From Secundilactobacillus malefermentans DSM 5705 = KCTC 3548 (lineage in GTDB: Bacteria; Bacillota; Bacilli; Lactobacillales; Lactobacillaceae), in contig NZ_AZGJ01000014.1 of assembly GCF_001436395.1 (NCBI RefSeq), positions 1 to 44,962 on the forward strand: a stretch of DNA of 44,962 bases. Reading direction: 5' to 3'. Every line of letters starts with the position of its first letter. The first letter of the stretch is position 1. Positions 30,532 to 39,306 of the stretch are shown here, piece by piece. Under the pieces are notes generated by a model, which made no database searches, was not told the DNA's origin, and saw only the letters and a list, made by a program, of their open reading frames with translations. Position numbers and translations under genes: made by a program.

Positions 30532-31687
30532 AACGTTCAACGCAATTGCCCAAGCAGGACTCGATCAATTCACGGACGACTACCAAATTAACGAATCAGA
30601 AGCACCAGATGCCTACCTCATTCGCTCGGTCAATTTGCATGAAGCGACCTTCCCTAAAAAATTAAAGGTCATTGCCCGCTGCGGCGCTGGCTTTAACAAC
30701 GTCCCTTTGGATAGAACAACGCAGAATGGTATTGCGGTTTTTACAACCCCAGGCAGCAACGCCAACGCGGTTAAAGAACTGGTTATTTCTTTGTTAATTG
30801 CCAGCTCACGAAACCTATTTACCGCAGCTGCGTTTAGTGCCAAGAACAGCGGCGCCGATATTTCACTCCGAACAGAAAAAGAAAAGACTCAGTTTAATGG
30901 CACCGAGCTCGCTGGCAAAACTCTCGCAGTCATTGGTGTCGGCCACGTCGGTTCACTAGTCGCCAACGCTGCAAATACCCTGGGCATGAAAGTCATCGGC
31001 TATGATCCCTACTTATCCGCTGATGCTGCTTGGCGCATTTCAACCAAAATTCATCGGGCAAACTTACTGGAAGCAGCAATTTCAAACGCCGATTACGTGA
31101 CTATTCACGTTCCCAAAAATGAGGAAACAGTCGGCATGTTTGATGAAGCCATCATTTCCCAAATGAAACCCGGTGCCGTTTTGCTGAACTACGCTCGTGG
31201 TGGAATCGTTGATTTAGATGCTGCACTTGCTGCCCTAAATCATCACCAATTGACGCAATTTCTTACCGATTTTGGCGACGACAAATTGCTCAATCGTGAC
31301 GATGTTGTCATCACCCCACACATTGGTGGTTCAACTGGACAGGCCGAATCAAACGGAGCCGTTCAGGGCGCGCAAACCATCATGAACTTTCTTGAAACTG
31401 GAAATGTTCAAAACTCAGTCAACCTACCTGACATTCAAGCCCCTTTTAAAACGAGATATCGCTTAACTTTAATGCACAAAAACATCCCCAACATGGTCGG
31501 TCAAATTGCGACCCTCCTCGCCGATTCAGGAATTAACATTGAGAATATGAGTAATGCCGCAAAGGGCGACACTGCCTATACCATCATTGATGTCGACCAT
31601 TTGAAAGAGGTTCAAGAAACGGAACTTAAAAGTAATTTAGCAAAAATCCCAGCCGTTTATCGCGCTAGGTTATTGAAGAAAGCTTAA
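30518..31687 (+). CDS. serA: D-3-phosphoglycerate dehydrogenase
   Basis: A 389-residue enzyme committing 3-phosphoglycerate to serine. The catalytic/NAD domains include IGVGHVGSLVA (Rossmann), YARGGIVD and the catalytic ITPHIGGST. A C-terminal ACT domain (about 315-389) suggests feedback by serine. AAGGAGG lies before the ATG at 30518, inside the 3' end of serC. The longer reading back to 30407 is only an out-of-frame shadow of serC. No serB is seen here. Confidence 0.96.
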   Translation: MYQIKTFNAIAQAGLDQFTDDYQINESEAPDAYLIRSVNLHEATFPKKLKVIARCGAGFNNVPLDRTTQNGIAVFTTPGSNANAVKELVISLLIASSRNLFTAAAFSAKNSGADISLRTEKEKTQFNGTELAGKTLAVIGVGHVGSLVANAANTLGMKVIGYDPYLSADAAWRISTKIHRANLLEAAISNADYVTIHVPKNEETVGMFDEAIISQMKPGAVLLNYARGGIVDLDAALAALNHHQLTQFLTDFGDDKLLNRDDVVITPHIGGSTGQAESNGAVQGAQTIMNFLETGNVQNSVNLPDIQAPFKTRYRLTLMHKNIPNMVGQIATLLADSGINIENMSNAAKGDTAYTIIDVDHLKEVQETELKSNLAKIPAVYRARLLKKA

Positions 31688-31689
31688 TT

Positions 31690-32622
31690 CTACTTAATAA
31701 TTTCCTTATCCAAACTACTTCTTCCACGCTGCAGAATATAAATTGCCAAAATAACCATGGCTGATCCGATCACTTCCACAAATGAAATCTTGAGACTCAA
31801 GAAAATGACACTTAAGATGAACGTCATCACGGGTTGCACCGCATCCACAATGCTCACCACATCCGAAGGGGCAAAGTTTAAACTATATAACAGTAAGCTA
31901 AACGGTAGGATTGTTCCAACCACGATGACCGTTAAAACGGAGGCCACTAAGGTTCCCGTGATTGGCGGCGTTGACATCCAAAATGGATGATTCAGGTTAA
32001 ACAAAATACCAGCGATAAACGTGCCCCACCCTAGGACCAAAATAGGTGAATGGTGGGCAACGATTGGCCGTGGTAAAACAACGTAGAATGCTGCCGTTAT
32101 GCCGGAACCAATTCCCCAAAATAGGGACGCCATTGGAATCGACAACTGACTGATATCGCCCTTGGTAATCGCCAAGAAAACCCCAATCATTGAAATAACG
32201 AACGCCAGTAAATCACTTCGTAGTGGCATAATTCGTTTGAAGAGAAAGCTTCCCACCACGATAAAGAGCGGACTAAGGTACTGCAAAATAGTGGCCGCAG
32301 CAGCGGTTCCCGTTTGAACTGACATATAAAAAGTCAGTAGGTTTCCCATTAATCCAAAGATGGCGTAGGCAAGCAGCCACCCGATTGTATGCCAGTTTTT
32401 AAAAATATCAAAAATGCCCATTCTGTACTTGAAGAAACTAATCACCAGTAAAATGGTGCCAGCCCCAATCGTTCTGATCGAAAGCAGCCACCCTGCTGGA
32501 ATTGCCTGTCCTTGTGCGATAAACTGGAGCACCGTTCCCGAGATTCCCCACATTGTCGAAGCCACCGTTGCCCAAAAAATCCCCTTCATGACGTTTTTGC
32601 CAGGAAGATTATGACTATCCAT
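31690..32622 (-). CDS. EamA/DMT-family transporter
   Basis: About 310 residues, ten predicted helices in two EamA repeats. FWATVASTMWGISGTVLQF opens the first, and LFWGIGSGITAAFYVVLPRP opens the second. The YLSPLFIVVGS and DAVQPVMTFILS segments are typical. It is probably an exporter of amino acids or metabolites; the substrate is unknown. AGGGTGA supports the ATG at 32622 over the TTG at 32646. It directly follows the metalloprotease gene (27 bp), so the two may be co-transcribed. It converges with serA with only two bases between the stop codons and no clear terminator. Confidence 0.9.
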   Translation of the reverse strand: MDSHNLPGKNVMKGIFWATVASTMWGISGTVLQFIAQGQAIPAGWLLSIRTIGAGTILLVISFFKYRMGIFDIFKNWHTIGWLLAYAIFGLMGNLLTFYMSVQTGTAAAATILQYLSPLFIVVGSFLFKRIMPLRSDLLAFVISMIGVFLAITKGDISQLSIPMASLFWGIGSGITAAFYVVLPRPIVAHHSPILVLGWGTFIAGILFNLNHPFWMSTPPITGTLVASVLTVIVVGTILPFSLLLYSLNFAPSDVVSIVDAVQPVMTFILSVIFLSLKISFVEVIGSAMVILAIYILQRGRSSLDKEIIK

Positions 32623-32648
32623 ATTCAAATTCACCCTATTCAACAAGA

Positions 32649-33434
32649 TTAATGTAGTAACTCATACATTTTAATTGCGGCTTTTGCCCGCGATAAATCA
32701 TTATTTGTCACCAAATTGACGAAAACTTTCCCTGAAAGCACGTCGTCAAATTGATAAATGTCGCCATAGCCGATTCCCATATACATTAGGTTCTGAGCAG
32801 ACTTCGAATGGAGGAGGCCAAGTGTATGCCCCATTTCGTGTTCCAGAATTCGACTAAACTCGACCATGCGCGCTTGTCCAGCAATCCCTTTATCAATCAT
32901 TAAATTGGCATCCGAGATTGACAGCGCTGGATTAAGTCGGTGTTGATAATTTTTCTTCATCTGTCTGCTAATATCACCAAGTTCAGTATTATAGTACACA
33001 CGGGAAATTGCAATCGTCCTTGATTTATTAAACCACCAGGAAATGCCCCCGTCAATTTTGGTCTGGGCATCCCCGACAAATTTGATTGTAATGGAATGAT
33101 GACTAGCTGTTCCTAAATAGAAACGCTTTTTTCCCAGTCGGCTATTCCAATCATTCATAGCTCTGTTTAAGCTGATGCCGACTGATTTGGAGTGAGTCGC
33201 GTCGTAAATGTAAACTCGGTGAGTCTTAGAGTAGCCCGTCTGAAACGCATAGTTAATGCCATACTTTTTCCCAATTTGCTTTTTATATTTTTGGGCTGTT
33301 TTTTTAGTCTTAATTTGACTGATTGTAACAGCACGACTAGTCGTCTTCGCGTGAACTGTTTCTGCAAATCCCACAGTCATTAAAGCGCCCATTAGTGCGG
33401 CTGCAAAAATACTAACCCCGATTTTCCAGTTCAA
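32649..33434 (-). CDS. Secreted matrixin-like zinc metalloprotease (paralogue 1)
   Basis: A 261-residue exported protein. The signal peptide ends near VHAK (residue 30). The zinc site HEMGHTLGLLH (199-209) fits HExxHxxGxxH, and the Met-turn NLMYMG follows at 215-220, marking a metzincin of the matrixin group. A lysine-rich N-terminal segment precedes the catalytic part. The TTG start follows GGGGAG. It shares the plan and the AFQTGYSKT/SAQTGLNKS region with the product at 40728. The target proteins are unknown; cell-surface or host protein processing is possible. Confidence 0.9.
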   Translation of the reverse strand: MNWKIGVSIFAAALMGALMTVGFAETVHAKTTSRAVTISQIKTKKTAQKYKKQIGKKYGINYAFQTGYSKTHRVYIYDATHSKSVGISLNRAMNDWNSRLGKKRFYLGTASHHSITIKFVGDAQTKIDGGISWWFNKSRTIAISRVYYNTELGDISRQMKKNYQHRLNPALSISDANLMIDKGIAGQARMVEFSRILEHEMGHTLGLLHSKSAQNLMYMGIGYGDIYQFDDVLSGKVFVNLVTNNDLSRAKAAIKMYELLH

Positions 33435-33465
33435 CTTAGCTCACTCCCCTCAGTTTTCAAGCTAA

Positions 33466-33495
33466 GTATACTCAGGTTTCATTGCCTTTAGCAAT
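33466..33495 (-). promoter_or_regulatory. Promoter of the first metalloprotease gene
   Basis: Minus-strand TTGCTA (33495-33490), 18-bp spacer, TATACT (33471-33466). It gives the protease-EamA pair its own start within the minus-strand series. Confidence 0.5.
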
Positions 33496-33512
33496 CATTA
33501 TTACCATTAATT

Positions 33513-34352
33513 TTAACCGTTATGATCTTCACCGGGAGCTGTGTCTTTTAACTTATCTAATACGGCCATATCGGCAACACTAATTTCAAATTCGACTTGT
33601 TTATTATTTTCAATGTGAGCGCTATTAGTTGCCTTTGGAAGGGGCAATAATCCGTGTTGCAAGACGTATCGAATCGCCAGTTGCGCAACAGAGACGTCAT
33701 AGTGTGCTGCAATATCTTTGACCGCTTCGTTATTTAACAAGTAACCAGTGGCCAAAGGTGAGAAGGCTTCGACCAACATATTATGGTCTTGCGCGTAAAC
33801 AGTAATGTCTGGTTCTGTATAGCCAATGTAATATTGAATCTGGTTCACCATCGGCATGATTGTGGCATGTTTTAAAATGTTCTTTTGGTCGGCAACGTTA
33901 AAATTAGAAATGCCAATTGCTCGGACTTTACCGGTTTTATAAATATCTTCCATGGCTTGCCAAACTTCAATGTTCTGGGTACTATAATCGGCACCCATTT
34001 CATCCCATGGCCATGGTGCGTGAATTAAATAAAGGTCCAGGTAATCTAACCCAATTCGATCCATTGTTTCATCAAACGTCTTCATCGCGGCATCATAACT
34101 CTTGGCCGCAGCCGCAAGCTTAGATGTCACAAAAACATCTTCCCGGTTTAATCCGGAATCTCTGATGGCCCGTCCAACGCTTTCCTCATTGCCATACTGC
34201 CACGCTGTATCAATATGACGGTAACCCTGCGAAAGCGCCTCAGTAACCGCGTCATAGGCAACCTGACCATTTGGTACCTGCCAGGTTCCGAAACCAATTT
34301 TGGGAATCTTAACCCCGTTTGATAGTTCATACGTTTCCGTTAATTTGCTCAT
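33513..34352 (-). CDS. Aldo/keto reductase
   Basis: A 279-residue AKR5-like TIM-barrel enzyme reducing aldehydes or ketones with NADPH. The catalytic tetrad is visible: Asp48 and Tyr53 in DTAWQYGNEESVG, Lys78 in VTSKL and His111 in LIHAPW. AIGISNF is conserved. It starts with an ATGA overlap on the stop of the upstream esterase gene, so the two are translated together. 2,5-diketogluconate or methylglyoxal-type substrates are typical of the subgroup, but nothing here decides. Confidence 0.94.
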   Translation of the reverse strand: MSKLTETYELSNGVKIPKIGFGTWQVPNGQVAYDAVTEALSQGYRHIDTAWQYGNEESVGRAIRDSGLNREDVFVTSKLAAAAKSYDAAMKTFDETMDRIGLDYLDLYLIHAPWPWDEMGADYSTQNIEVWQAMEDIYKTGKVRAIGISNFNVADQKNILKHATIMPMVNQIQYYIGYTEPDITVYAQDHNMLVEAFSPLATGYLLNNEAVKDIAAHYDVSVAQLAIRYVLQHGLLPLPKATNSAHIENNKQVEFEISVADMAVLDKLKDTAPGEDHNG

Positions 34353-35104
34353 TTTGAGGACTCCTTATTTTTAATAAATTCAATGACGTCAGCCGCAAGC
34401 TGTTGACGGTACTTACTATACGTGATGACGTGTGGCGCCCCTTCGTATTTTTTCAAAGTCACACTTGTGGTCGGCCTTAGGTAGGTAGCAAGCTGTTCAT
34501 TAATCTTCGGATCTAATAACTCATCCGCCGTTCCTTCAGCAATAAAAACGGGTTGCTTAATGCTTGATAGATCATCATGAATCCCCACCGTATAAGCACT
34601 GATTGCCTGCAATTGATCCGAAATATGCTCGCTAAGCCAGCCGACCCGCTCGGCAATAGTCTCTGGCGATAATTTTTCCTTTTGAAACCAATTCTGAGCC
34701 CGTTCGACAAATCTTGCCTTGACGTGCGTTTTATCCACTGGAAAAAGGGGCGTGCTGATGGTTCCGCCACAACTGATTTCTGGAAAAGTTTCCATTAACT
34801 TAAGGGCAAAAATCCCACCCAGTGACTCGCCAAATACGGCAATTGGACTGTAACCATCCCGTTTCAGCAATTGGTAAGCGGCCAACGCATCCTCCCACCA
34901 CATGTCTGGATGACCATTCGTGATGACGTTTTCCGGATCATCCGTCCCATGACCGCTAAATAAGGGACAGAGAACAGTATAACCAGCCTTATTCAAGTCC
35001 TGGGCAAATGAGCGAACATCGATTGGACTGCTTGAGAATGTATGAAAAAGTAGGATAGCTGTGGGACCACCTTTGAAATAAAACGTTTCTGGTAAAACTG
35101 GCAT
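34349..35104 (-). CDS. Alpha/beta hydrolase, carboxylesterase Est30-like
   Basis: A hydrolase of about 251 residues. The nucleophile Ser94 lies in FGESLGG, the acid is probably in GTADELLD and the His in GAPHVITYS. The SSSPIDVRSFAQDLNKAGYTV region matches the Est30/monoglyceride lipase-like carboxylesterases. GGAGGTGG supports the ATG at 35104; the in-frame start at 35140 has no site. It overlaps the aldo/keto reductase by four bases. No signal peptide, so it is cytoplasmic. Confidence 0.92.
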   Translation of the reverse strand: MPVLPETFYFKGGPTAILLFHTFSSSPIDVRSFAQDLNKAGYTVLCPLFSGHGTDDPENVITNGHPDMWWEDALAAYQLLKRDGYSPIAVFGESLGGIFALKLMETFPEISCGGTISTPLFPVDKTHVKARFVERAQNWFQKEKLSPETIAERVGWLSEHISDQLQAISAYTVGIHDDLSSIKQPVFIAEGTADELLDPKINEQLATYLRPTTSVTLKKYEGAPHVITYSKYRQQLAADVIEFIKNKESSK

Positions 35105-35208
35105 TGCGCCACCTCCAAATTTAATCACTAAAAAGGGCAAGAACCCTATACGACCGCCTAATAAGCTGGTAATATAGGTAAATACATACTTATTTTTCTA
35201 TAAGCAGT

Positions 35209-35238
35209 TTGTCAATCAATGGTCATAACGACTTTAAT
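35209..35238 (+). promoter_or_regulatory. Possible promoter of the PmrA-like exporter
   Basis: TTGTCA (35209-35214), 18-bp spacer, TTTAAT (35233-35238). TGTCAA in the same place reads TTGACA on the other strand and could serve the esterase operon, giving overlapping divergent promoters. Confidence 0.45.
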
Positions 35239-35266
35239 AAAATTTTACCACAAGGGGGCGTTCACG

Positions 35267-36481
35267 ATGACAACTGCTACCCCATGGAAACGAAATCTTT
35301 ACATATTGTGGCTGGGTAACTTTATTGCTGGAATTGCGTTTAACCTACTCATGCCATTTCTACCGTTATTTATCAACACGTTGGGTCACTTCAGCAAAAA
35401 TTCGCTCAACCTTTGGAATGGGGTTGCCTATTCCTCAACCTTCTTAGTGTCTGCTTTAATTGCACCGCTTTGGGGCCGTTTGGCTGATAAAAAGGGGCGA
35501 AAATTAATGTTGCTCCGGTCCTCGCTTGGAATGGCCGTCGTCAACTTAGCCATGGCGTTTGTCACAAATACTTGGCAATTAGTCTTTGCTCGAGTCCTAA
35601 TTGGCCTCTTTTCTGGCTATATCCCTTCCGCTAGCGCCCTCATTGCAACCGAAGTTCCCCAAAATCAAAGTGGGAAAGCGCTAGGATTCCTAACGACTGG
35701 CAACATTTCCGGCACCTTGTTGGGACCCTTACTGGGTGGCGCAATTGCATCGGTTTGGGGCTACCGCAGCACCTTCATTATCACTGGGATTCTACTGCTG
35801 ATTGTCTTCTTTTTAAGCCTAATCTTAGTTAAAGAGCACTTTACCCCCTTATCCGAGGAGAAAGCCAAGCTTAGTTTCAAACAGATTATGGCATCCACCC
35901 AACACGAAAACGTCATTTGGGGCATGATGCTGACCACCCTCATCATTCAAACGGCAATTACCATGGTTAATCCCTTCCTAACCCTATTTATCCGCGAACT
36001 CATGCACTTCCACGGGCCAATAACGATGGTTAGTGGCGTCATTGCCGCTACCCCAGGATTTGCCACCGTTCTCATTGCCGCAAAATTGGGCGACATTGGC
36101 GATCACATTGGCACCGCCCGAATTATCAAGATTGCACTTGGCCTTGGCGTTATCGTATTCATCCTAAGCGCCATTGTCACAAACGTTTGGCAGCTTTGGG
36201 GACTTCGCTTTATCATTGGTCTTGCGGATGCCGCCTTGCTCCCTGGCGTTCAGACAATGCTCATTAAAATGACCCCCAAAGAAAGTGTGGGGACCATCTT
36301 TAGCTATAGTCAATCTGCCCAGGGATTCGGCAGCGTCATTGGCCCGATGATGGGAGCCGTGCTTGCCGGTATCATCGATTATCGCGGCACCTTCGTGGTG
36401 AACGCTGTTTTACTGCTAGTGATCCTAATTGTTCTGATGATGATTCATCGTACAAATGAAAAATTAAAGTCAGCACTATAA
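35267..36481 (+). CDS. MFS multidrug exporter, PmrA/MdtG-like
   Basis: A 404-residue, 12-helix transporter. LWGRLADKKGRKLMLLRSSLGM is the loop 2-3 motif, and GFLTTGNISGTLLGPLLGG in helix 5 is the antiporter motif C region. Overall it resembles pneumococcal PmrA. It probably expels drugs or other hydrophobic compounds using proton exchange. AAGGGGG lies before the ATG at 35267; the start at 35219 lacks a site. It is divergent from the esterase operon and ends in a strong terminator. Confidence 0.92.
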   Translation: MTTATPWKRNLYILWLGNFIAGIAFNLLMPFLPLFINTLGHFSKNSLNLWNGVAYSSTFLVSALIAPLWGRLADKKGRKLMLLRSSLGMAVVNLAMAFVTNTWQLVFARVLIGLFSGYIPSASALIATEVPQNQSGKALGFLTTGNISGTLLGPLLGGAIASVWGYRSTFIITGILLLIVFFLSLILVKEHFTPLSEEKAKLSFKQIMASTQHENVIWGMMLTTLIIQTAITMVNPFLTLFIRELMHFHGPITMVSGVIAATPGFATVLIAAKLGDIGDHIGTARIIKIALGLGVIVFILSAIVTNVWQLWGLRFIIGLADAALLPGVQTMLIKMTPKESVGTIFSYSQSAQGFGSVIGPMMGAVLAGIIDYRGTFVVNAVLLLVILIVLMMIHRTNEKLKSAL

Positions 36482-36490
36482 TTCATCCAT

Positions 36491-36526
36491 AAAGAAGGGC
36501 TCCCCGTTTCGGGAAGCCCTTCTTTG
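36491..36526. terminator. Bidirectional terminator between exporter and amidohydrolase genes
   Basis: AAGAAGGGCT-CCCG pairs with CGGG-AGCCCTTCTT. Followed by two CTATGTG heptamers. Confidence 0.9.
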
Positions 36527-36555
36527 CTATGTGTACGCATTTCATTTTCTATGTG
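36527..36555. repeat. Pair of CTATGTG heptamers
   Basis: CTATGTG at 36527-36533 and 36549-36555, in the 3' flank of the T-box-led amidohydrolase. The same heptamer forms an array at 41687-41836, and AATTCACATAGAAA (minus strand) is common to both places. Confidence 0.5.
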
Positions 36556-36567
36556 AATTTTAGCTAA

Positions 36568-37821
36568 TTAACGGCCAGCCTCAGCGATTGGTTCCACCTC
36601 TGCTGCACCAATTTCTTGGATAACTGCGTGGACGCGTTTGCCGTGTTGGTAAACGTCCTTATCACGCTGGATGACACTGATATCATCGATTGGATTATCG
36701 GCCATGATGATAAAGTCCGCAAACTTACCTGTTTCAATGCTTCCGTACTCATCGCCGACTTGCATGACCTTTGCACAAACAATCGTTGCTGATTCAATTG
36801 CTTGAGCGGGTGTCATATGGGCCTTTTCAACTTCTAGCTGAATCTCGTATGCACTTTCTTCTTTAAAGCCGTTATAGGGTGTTCCTGCATCCGTGCCCAT
36901 TGCGATCGGAATTCCTGCTTTAGCGGCTTTTTCAATTGATTTAAAATGTTTCTTAATGTTAACAATGACCTTTTGACGCGCCCAGTCTGGAACGGTGCCT
37001 TCGCCAAATTCATAAATCCCGTACATGGCATTTAATGTTGGCACTACCGCGGTCCCGTGTTCCTTCATCATGGCAATCGTTTCATCATCAATATCAAAGC
37101 CATGTTCAATGGTATCAACACCAGCTTTGACGGCCTCTTTAATTCCCGCATTGCCCTGTGCATGAGCGGCAACCGTAAAGCCCTTATGATGCGCTTCAAT
37201 AACCCCTGCACGAACTTCATCAAATGTGAGCTGAATGTCATCTGGCGTTTCGCCATTCTTTAGAACACCGCCAGTAACCATCATCTTAATGTTGTTGGCA
37301 CCATTTTTCATAGCTGTTCGAACTGTTTTTCGCATTTCATCGGCGCCATCGACTTCGTAGCCACCATCTGAACCATGGCCGCCAGTCATCGAAATTGCTT
37401 GACCCGATGCTTTAATTTGCGGTCCTTGAATGAATCCTTGTTTTTGCATTTCTCGAATGGCAATATCAACATCAAATGGTGCGCCCACGTTTCTAATATA
37501 AGTAACCCCGTTGTCGATCATGTCTTGCATGTTATGAATGGCGTACATCGTTGCGGTTTCGCGAGTTGATGGATGACGTGCATCAACCTTGTCGGCAAAG
37601 TCGCGAGGAACACTCGTGATATGAGTGTGGGCGTTCATGATGCCCGGCATGACAAATTGATGGTGAACATCAATCGTGTTATCTGCGGAAATGTTGATGC
37701 GTCCTTCACCAGTTTGAGAAATTTTACCGGTTTCGTCATCTACGGCGAACCATGCGTCCCTGATAAAGTTGTGTTGGCGGTAGCTGTAAATGTTTGCGTT
37801 CTTGTAAATTGTTGTTGTCAT
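36568..37821 (-). CDS. Metal-dependent amidohydrolase (imidazolonepropionase/prolidase-like)
   Basis: A 417-residue amidohydrolase-superfamily enzyme. His65 and His67 (AHTH), the probable carboxylated Lys179 (NNIKMMVTGG), His220 (AAHAQG), His240 (IEHGFD) and Asp311 (GTDAGTPY) supply the binuclear metal site. The ADFIIMADNP tail is typical. Its group includes dipeptidases acting on Xaa-Pro or Xaa-Arg/Lys and N-acyl amino acids. A T-box upstream indicates control by one tRNA, so it probably frees an amino acid. The ATG has AAGGGAAG upstream, and a stronger ribosome site lies 80 bp earlier at a short overlapping ORF. Confidence 0.92.
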   Translation of the reverse strand: MTTTIYKNANIYSYRQHNFIRDAWFAVDDETGKISQTGEGRINISADNTIDVHHQFVMPGIMNAHTHITSVPRDFADKVDARHPSTRETATMYAIHNMQDMIDNGVTYIRNVGAPFDVDIAIREMQKQGFIQGPQIKASGQAISMTGGHGSDGGYEVDGADEMRKTVRTAMKNGANNIKMMVTGGVLKNGETPDDIQLTFDEVRAGVIEAHHKGFTVAAHAQGNAGIKEAVKAGVDTIEHGFDIDDETIAMMKEHGTAVVPTLNAMYGIYEFGEGTVPDWARQKVIVNIKKHFKSIEKAAKAGIPIAMGTDAGTPYNGFKEESAYEIQLEVEKAHMTPAQAIESATIVCAKVMQVGDEYGSIETGKFADFIIMADNPIDDISVIQRDKDVYQHGKRVHAVIQEIGAAEVEPIAEAGR

Positions 37822-37917
37822 AATAGTACTTCCCTTCGAATTTTAGTAACGGACCATCAGATTGTTCCTCTTGTAACGCTAACTGGGACTTCACTGCCAC
37901 CACCTCCTTAAAATATA

Positions 37918-38180
37918 AAAAACGCCCTCAGTAATCGAAATTACTAAGGACGCTTTCAACGCGGTACCACCCTAATTGCTGGCTTGCGCCAACCTCTCAC
38001 ACACGGCCACTTGGCGATGTGTTTGACCGTTATCGGGGCCACCGGATTTTTTTATCAGCTCAAATCAACTTTTGGATATAAGTCATGGCACCTTCCCACT
38101 AACTGGCGCTCCCTTTGCATGGCTTAAATCGTCATCCTTGATTCTTCATTGCTTGTCGTTTAATTTGTTTTTAATGATTC
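37918..38180 (-). promoter_or_regulatory. T-box leader controlling the amidohydrolase
   Basis: Minus-strand T-box. TAGGGTGGTACCGCGT lies around 37976-37961, followed by a terminator whose GCGTCCTTAGTAAT arm and long U-run occupy 37954-37917. Stem I base AATCAA/TTGATT and a K-turn-like TTGAG are visible. The specifier is unclear: the segment CCAAAAG before the lower stem allows Lys (AAA/AAG) or Pro (CCA). Confidence 0.88.
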
Positions 38181-38182
38181 AC

Positions 38183-38211
38183 ATCATAATCTCATTTAGA
38201 ATAAAATGCAA
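38183..38211 (-). promoter_or_regulatory. Promoter of the amidohydrolase T-box transcript
   Basis: Minus-strand TTGCAT (38211-38206), 17-bp spacer, TATGAT (38188-38183). Confidence 0.6.
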
Positions 38212-38343
38212 CCCTTTTTAAAAATTAAGTTCATGACAGACTGATACACAATTGTTAGTCGACTGTAATTCCCCTGTTTTTACTTTGTTTTATTTTCTCG
38301 TTACACTAGGGGTAAATATAATTACATAGGGAGGAAACATTTT

Positions 38344-39264
38344 ATGAAGAAACAACCTTTATTAAAACGACTTATTACCGGTGCCTTTGTCGGTCTCGCA
38401 TTTCTAGCTATTGGTGCCACTGGTGCGGATGCTGCTAAGACGAAGATTGCCGATGTGTCCCAATGGCAAGGTTCCATTAACTGGTCAAAGGCCTCAAAGC
38501 AACTCAAAATGGTAATCATCCGGGTTAAGCATGGTAACCCAGGAGATTCAGATTACGCGATTGATACAAAACGAAATACAAACGCAAACGGCGCTTACAA
38601 GTACAACGTGCCATTTGGCCAATACGACTTCGCTGAATTTGATAGTGTCGCTGATGCCAAAGCTGATGCAAAACAATTTTATAGCTTAGCCAGCAAAAAC
38701 GCCAAGTTCTACGTTTTAGATAACGAAAAGCGTAAGTCAGGCGTTAAGGGTAAGGAACAAACTTACGTGAATGCGTGGTTAACCACGATGCGTTCACTGA
38801 CCAACAAGCCTATCGTTTACTACTCATACCAAAACTTCGTATCCGTCCACAGCATCAACTACTCTAAGTTTGATGGCTCATGGATTGCGAACTACTCAAA
38901 CAAGCCAAACGTCAGCACCGACTTATGGCAATACACGAGTAAAGGATCGGTCTCAGGAATTAGTGGCAACGTCGACTTAAACAAGGTCGTTGACTCATCC
39001 ACTGTTTCTAGCTGGTACTCAGGATCAAGTACAAAGACGGCACCAAGCTATTACACTTCCGTAACTGCTGGTCAAAAGGTTACTGCTAAAAAGGCCTTCT
39101 ACCAATACACAACCGCAAACTTCACGGGTAAGCTTTCAAAGGTTTCTAAGGGCAAGACTTACACGGTTAAAGCAATTGCTAAGTCAACTAAGGGAACACC
39201 AAGAATTCAACTATCAAACGGCCACTACATCACGGCTAACAAAGCCTACGTAATGGTTAAATAA
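38344..39264 (+). CDS. Secreted GH25-family muramidase
   Basis: A 306-residue exported protein with a signal peptide ending near GADA (residue 30). The GH25 domain (about 34-220) starts IADVSQWQGSINW with Asp37, and YVLDNEK supplies Asp126 and Glu128, the family's acidic pair. It cleaves peptidoglycan between MurNAc and GlcNAc. Residues 235-306 form a basic SH3-like wall-binding module (DUF5776-type flavour). GGGAGGAAA and a TATAAT at 38317-38322 precede it. It acts in the cell wall, in autolysis or remodelling. Confidence 0.93.
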   Translation: MKKQPLLKRLITGAFVGLAFLAIGATGADAAKTKIADVSQWQGSINWSKASKQLKMVIIRVKHGNPGDSDYAIDTKRNTNANGAYKYNVPFGQYDFAEFDSVADAKADAKQFYSLASKNAKFYVLDNEKRKSGVKGKEQTYVNAWLTTMRSLTNKPIVYYSYQNFVSVHSINYSKFDGSWIANYSNKPNVSTDLWQYTSKGSVSGISGNVDLNKVVDSSTVSSWYSGSSTKTAPSYYTSVTAGQKVTAKKAFYQYTTANFTGKLSKVSKGKTYTVKAIAKSTKGTPRIQLSNGHYITANKAYVMVK

Positions 39265-39272
39265 GCAATTTT

Positions 39273-39306
39273 AAAGAGCTGCGATTAATCTCGCAGCTCT
39301 TTTTTT
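39273..39306. terminator. Bidirectional terminator between muramidase and ackA
   Basis: AAAGAGCTGCGA pairs with TCGCAGCTCTTT, with a long T-run to the right. Confidence 0.9.
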
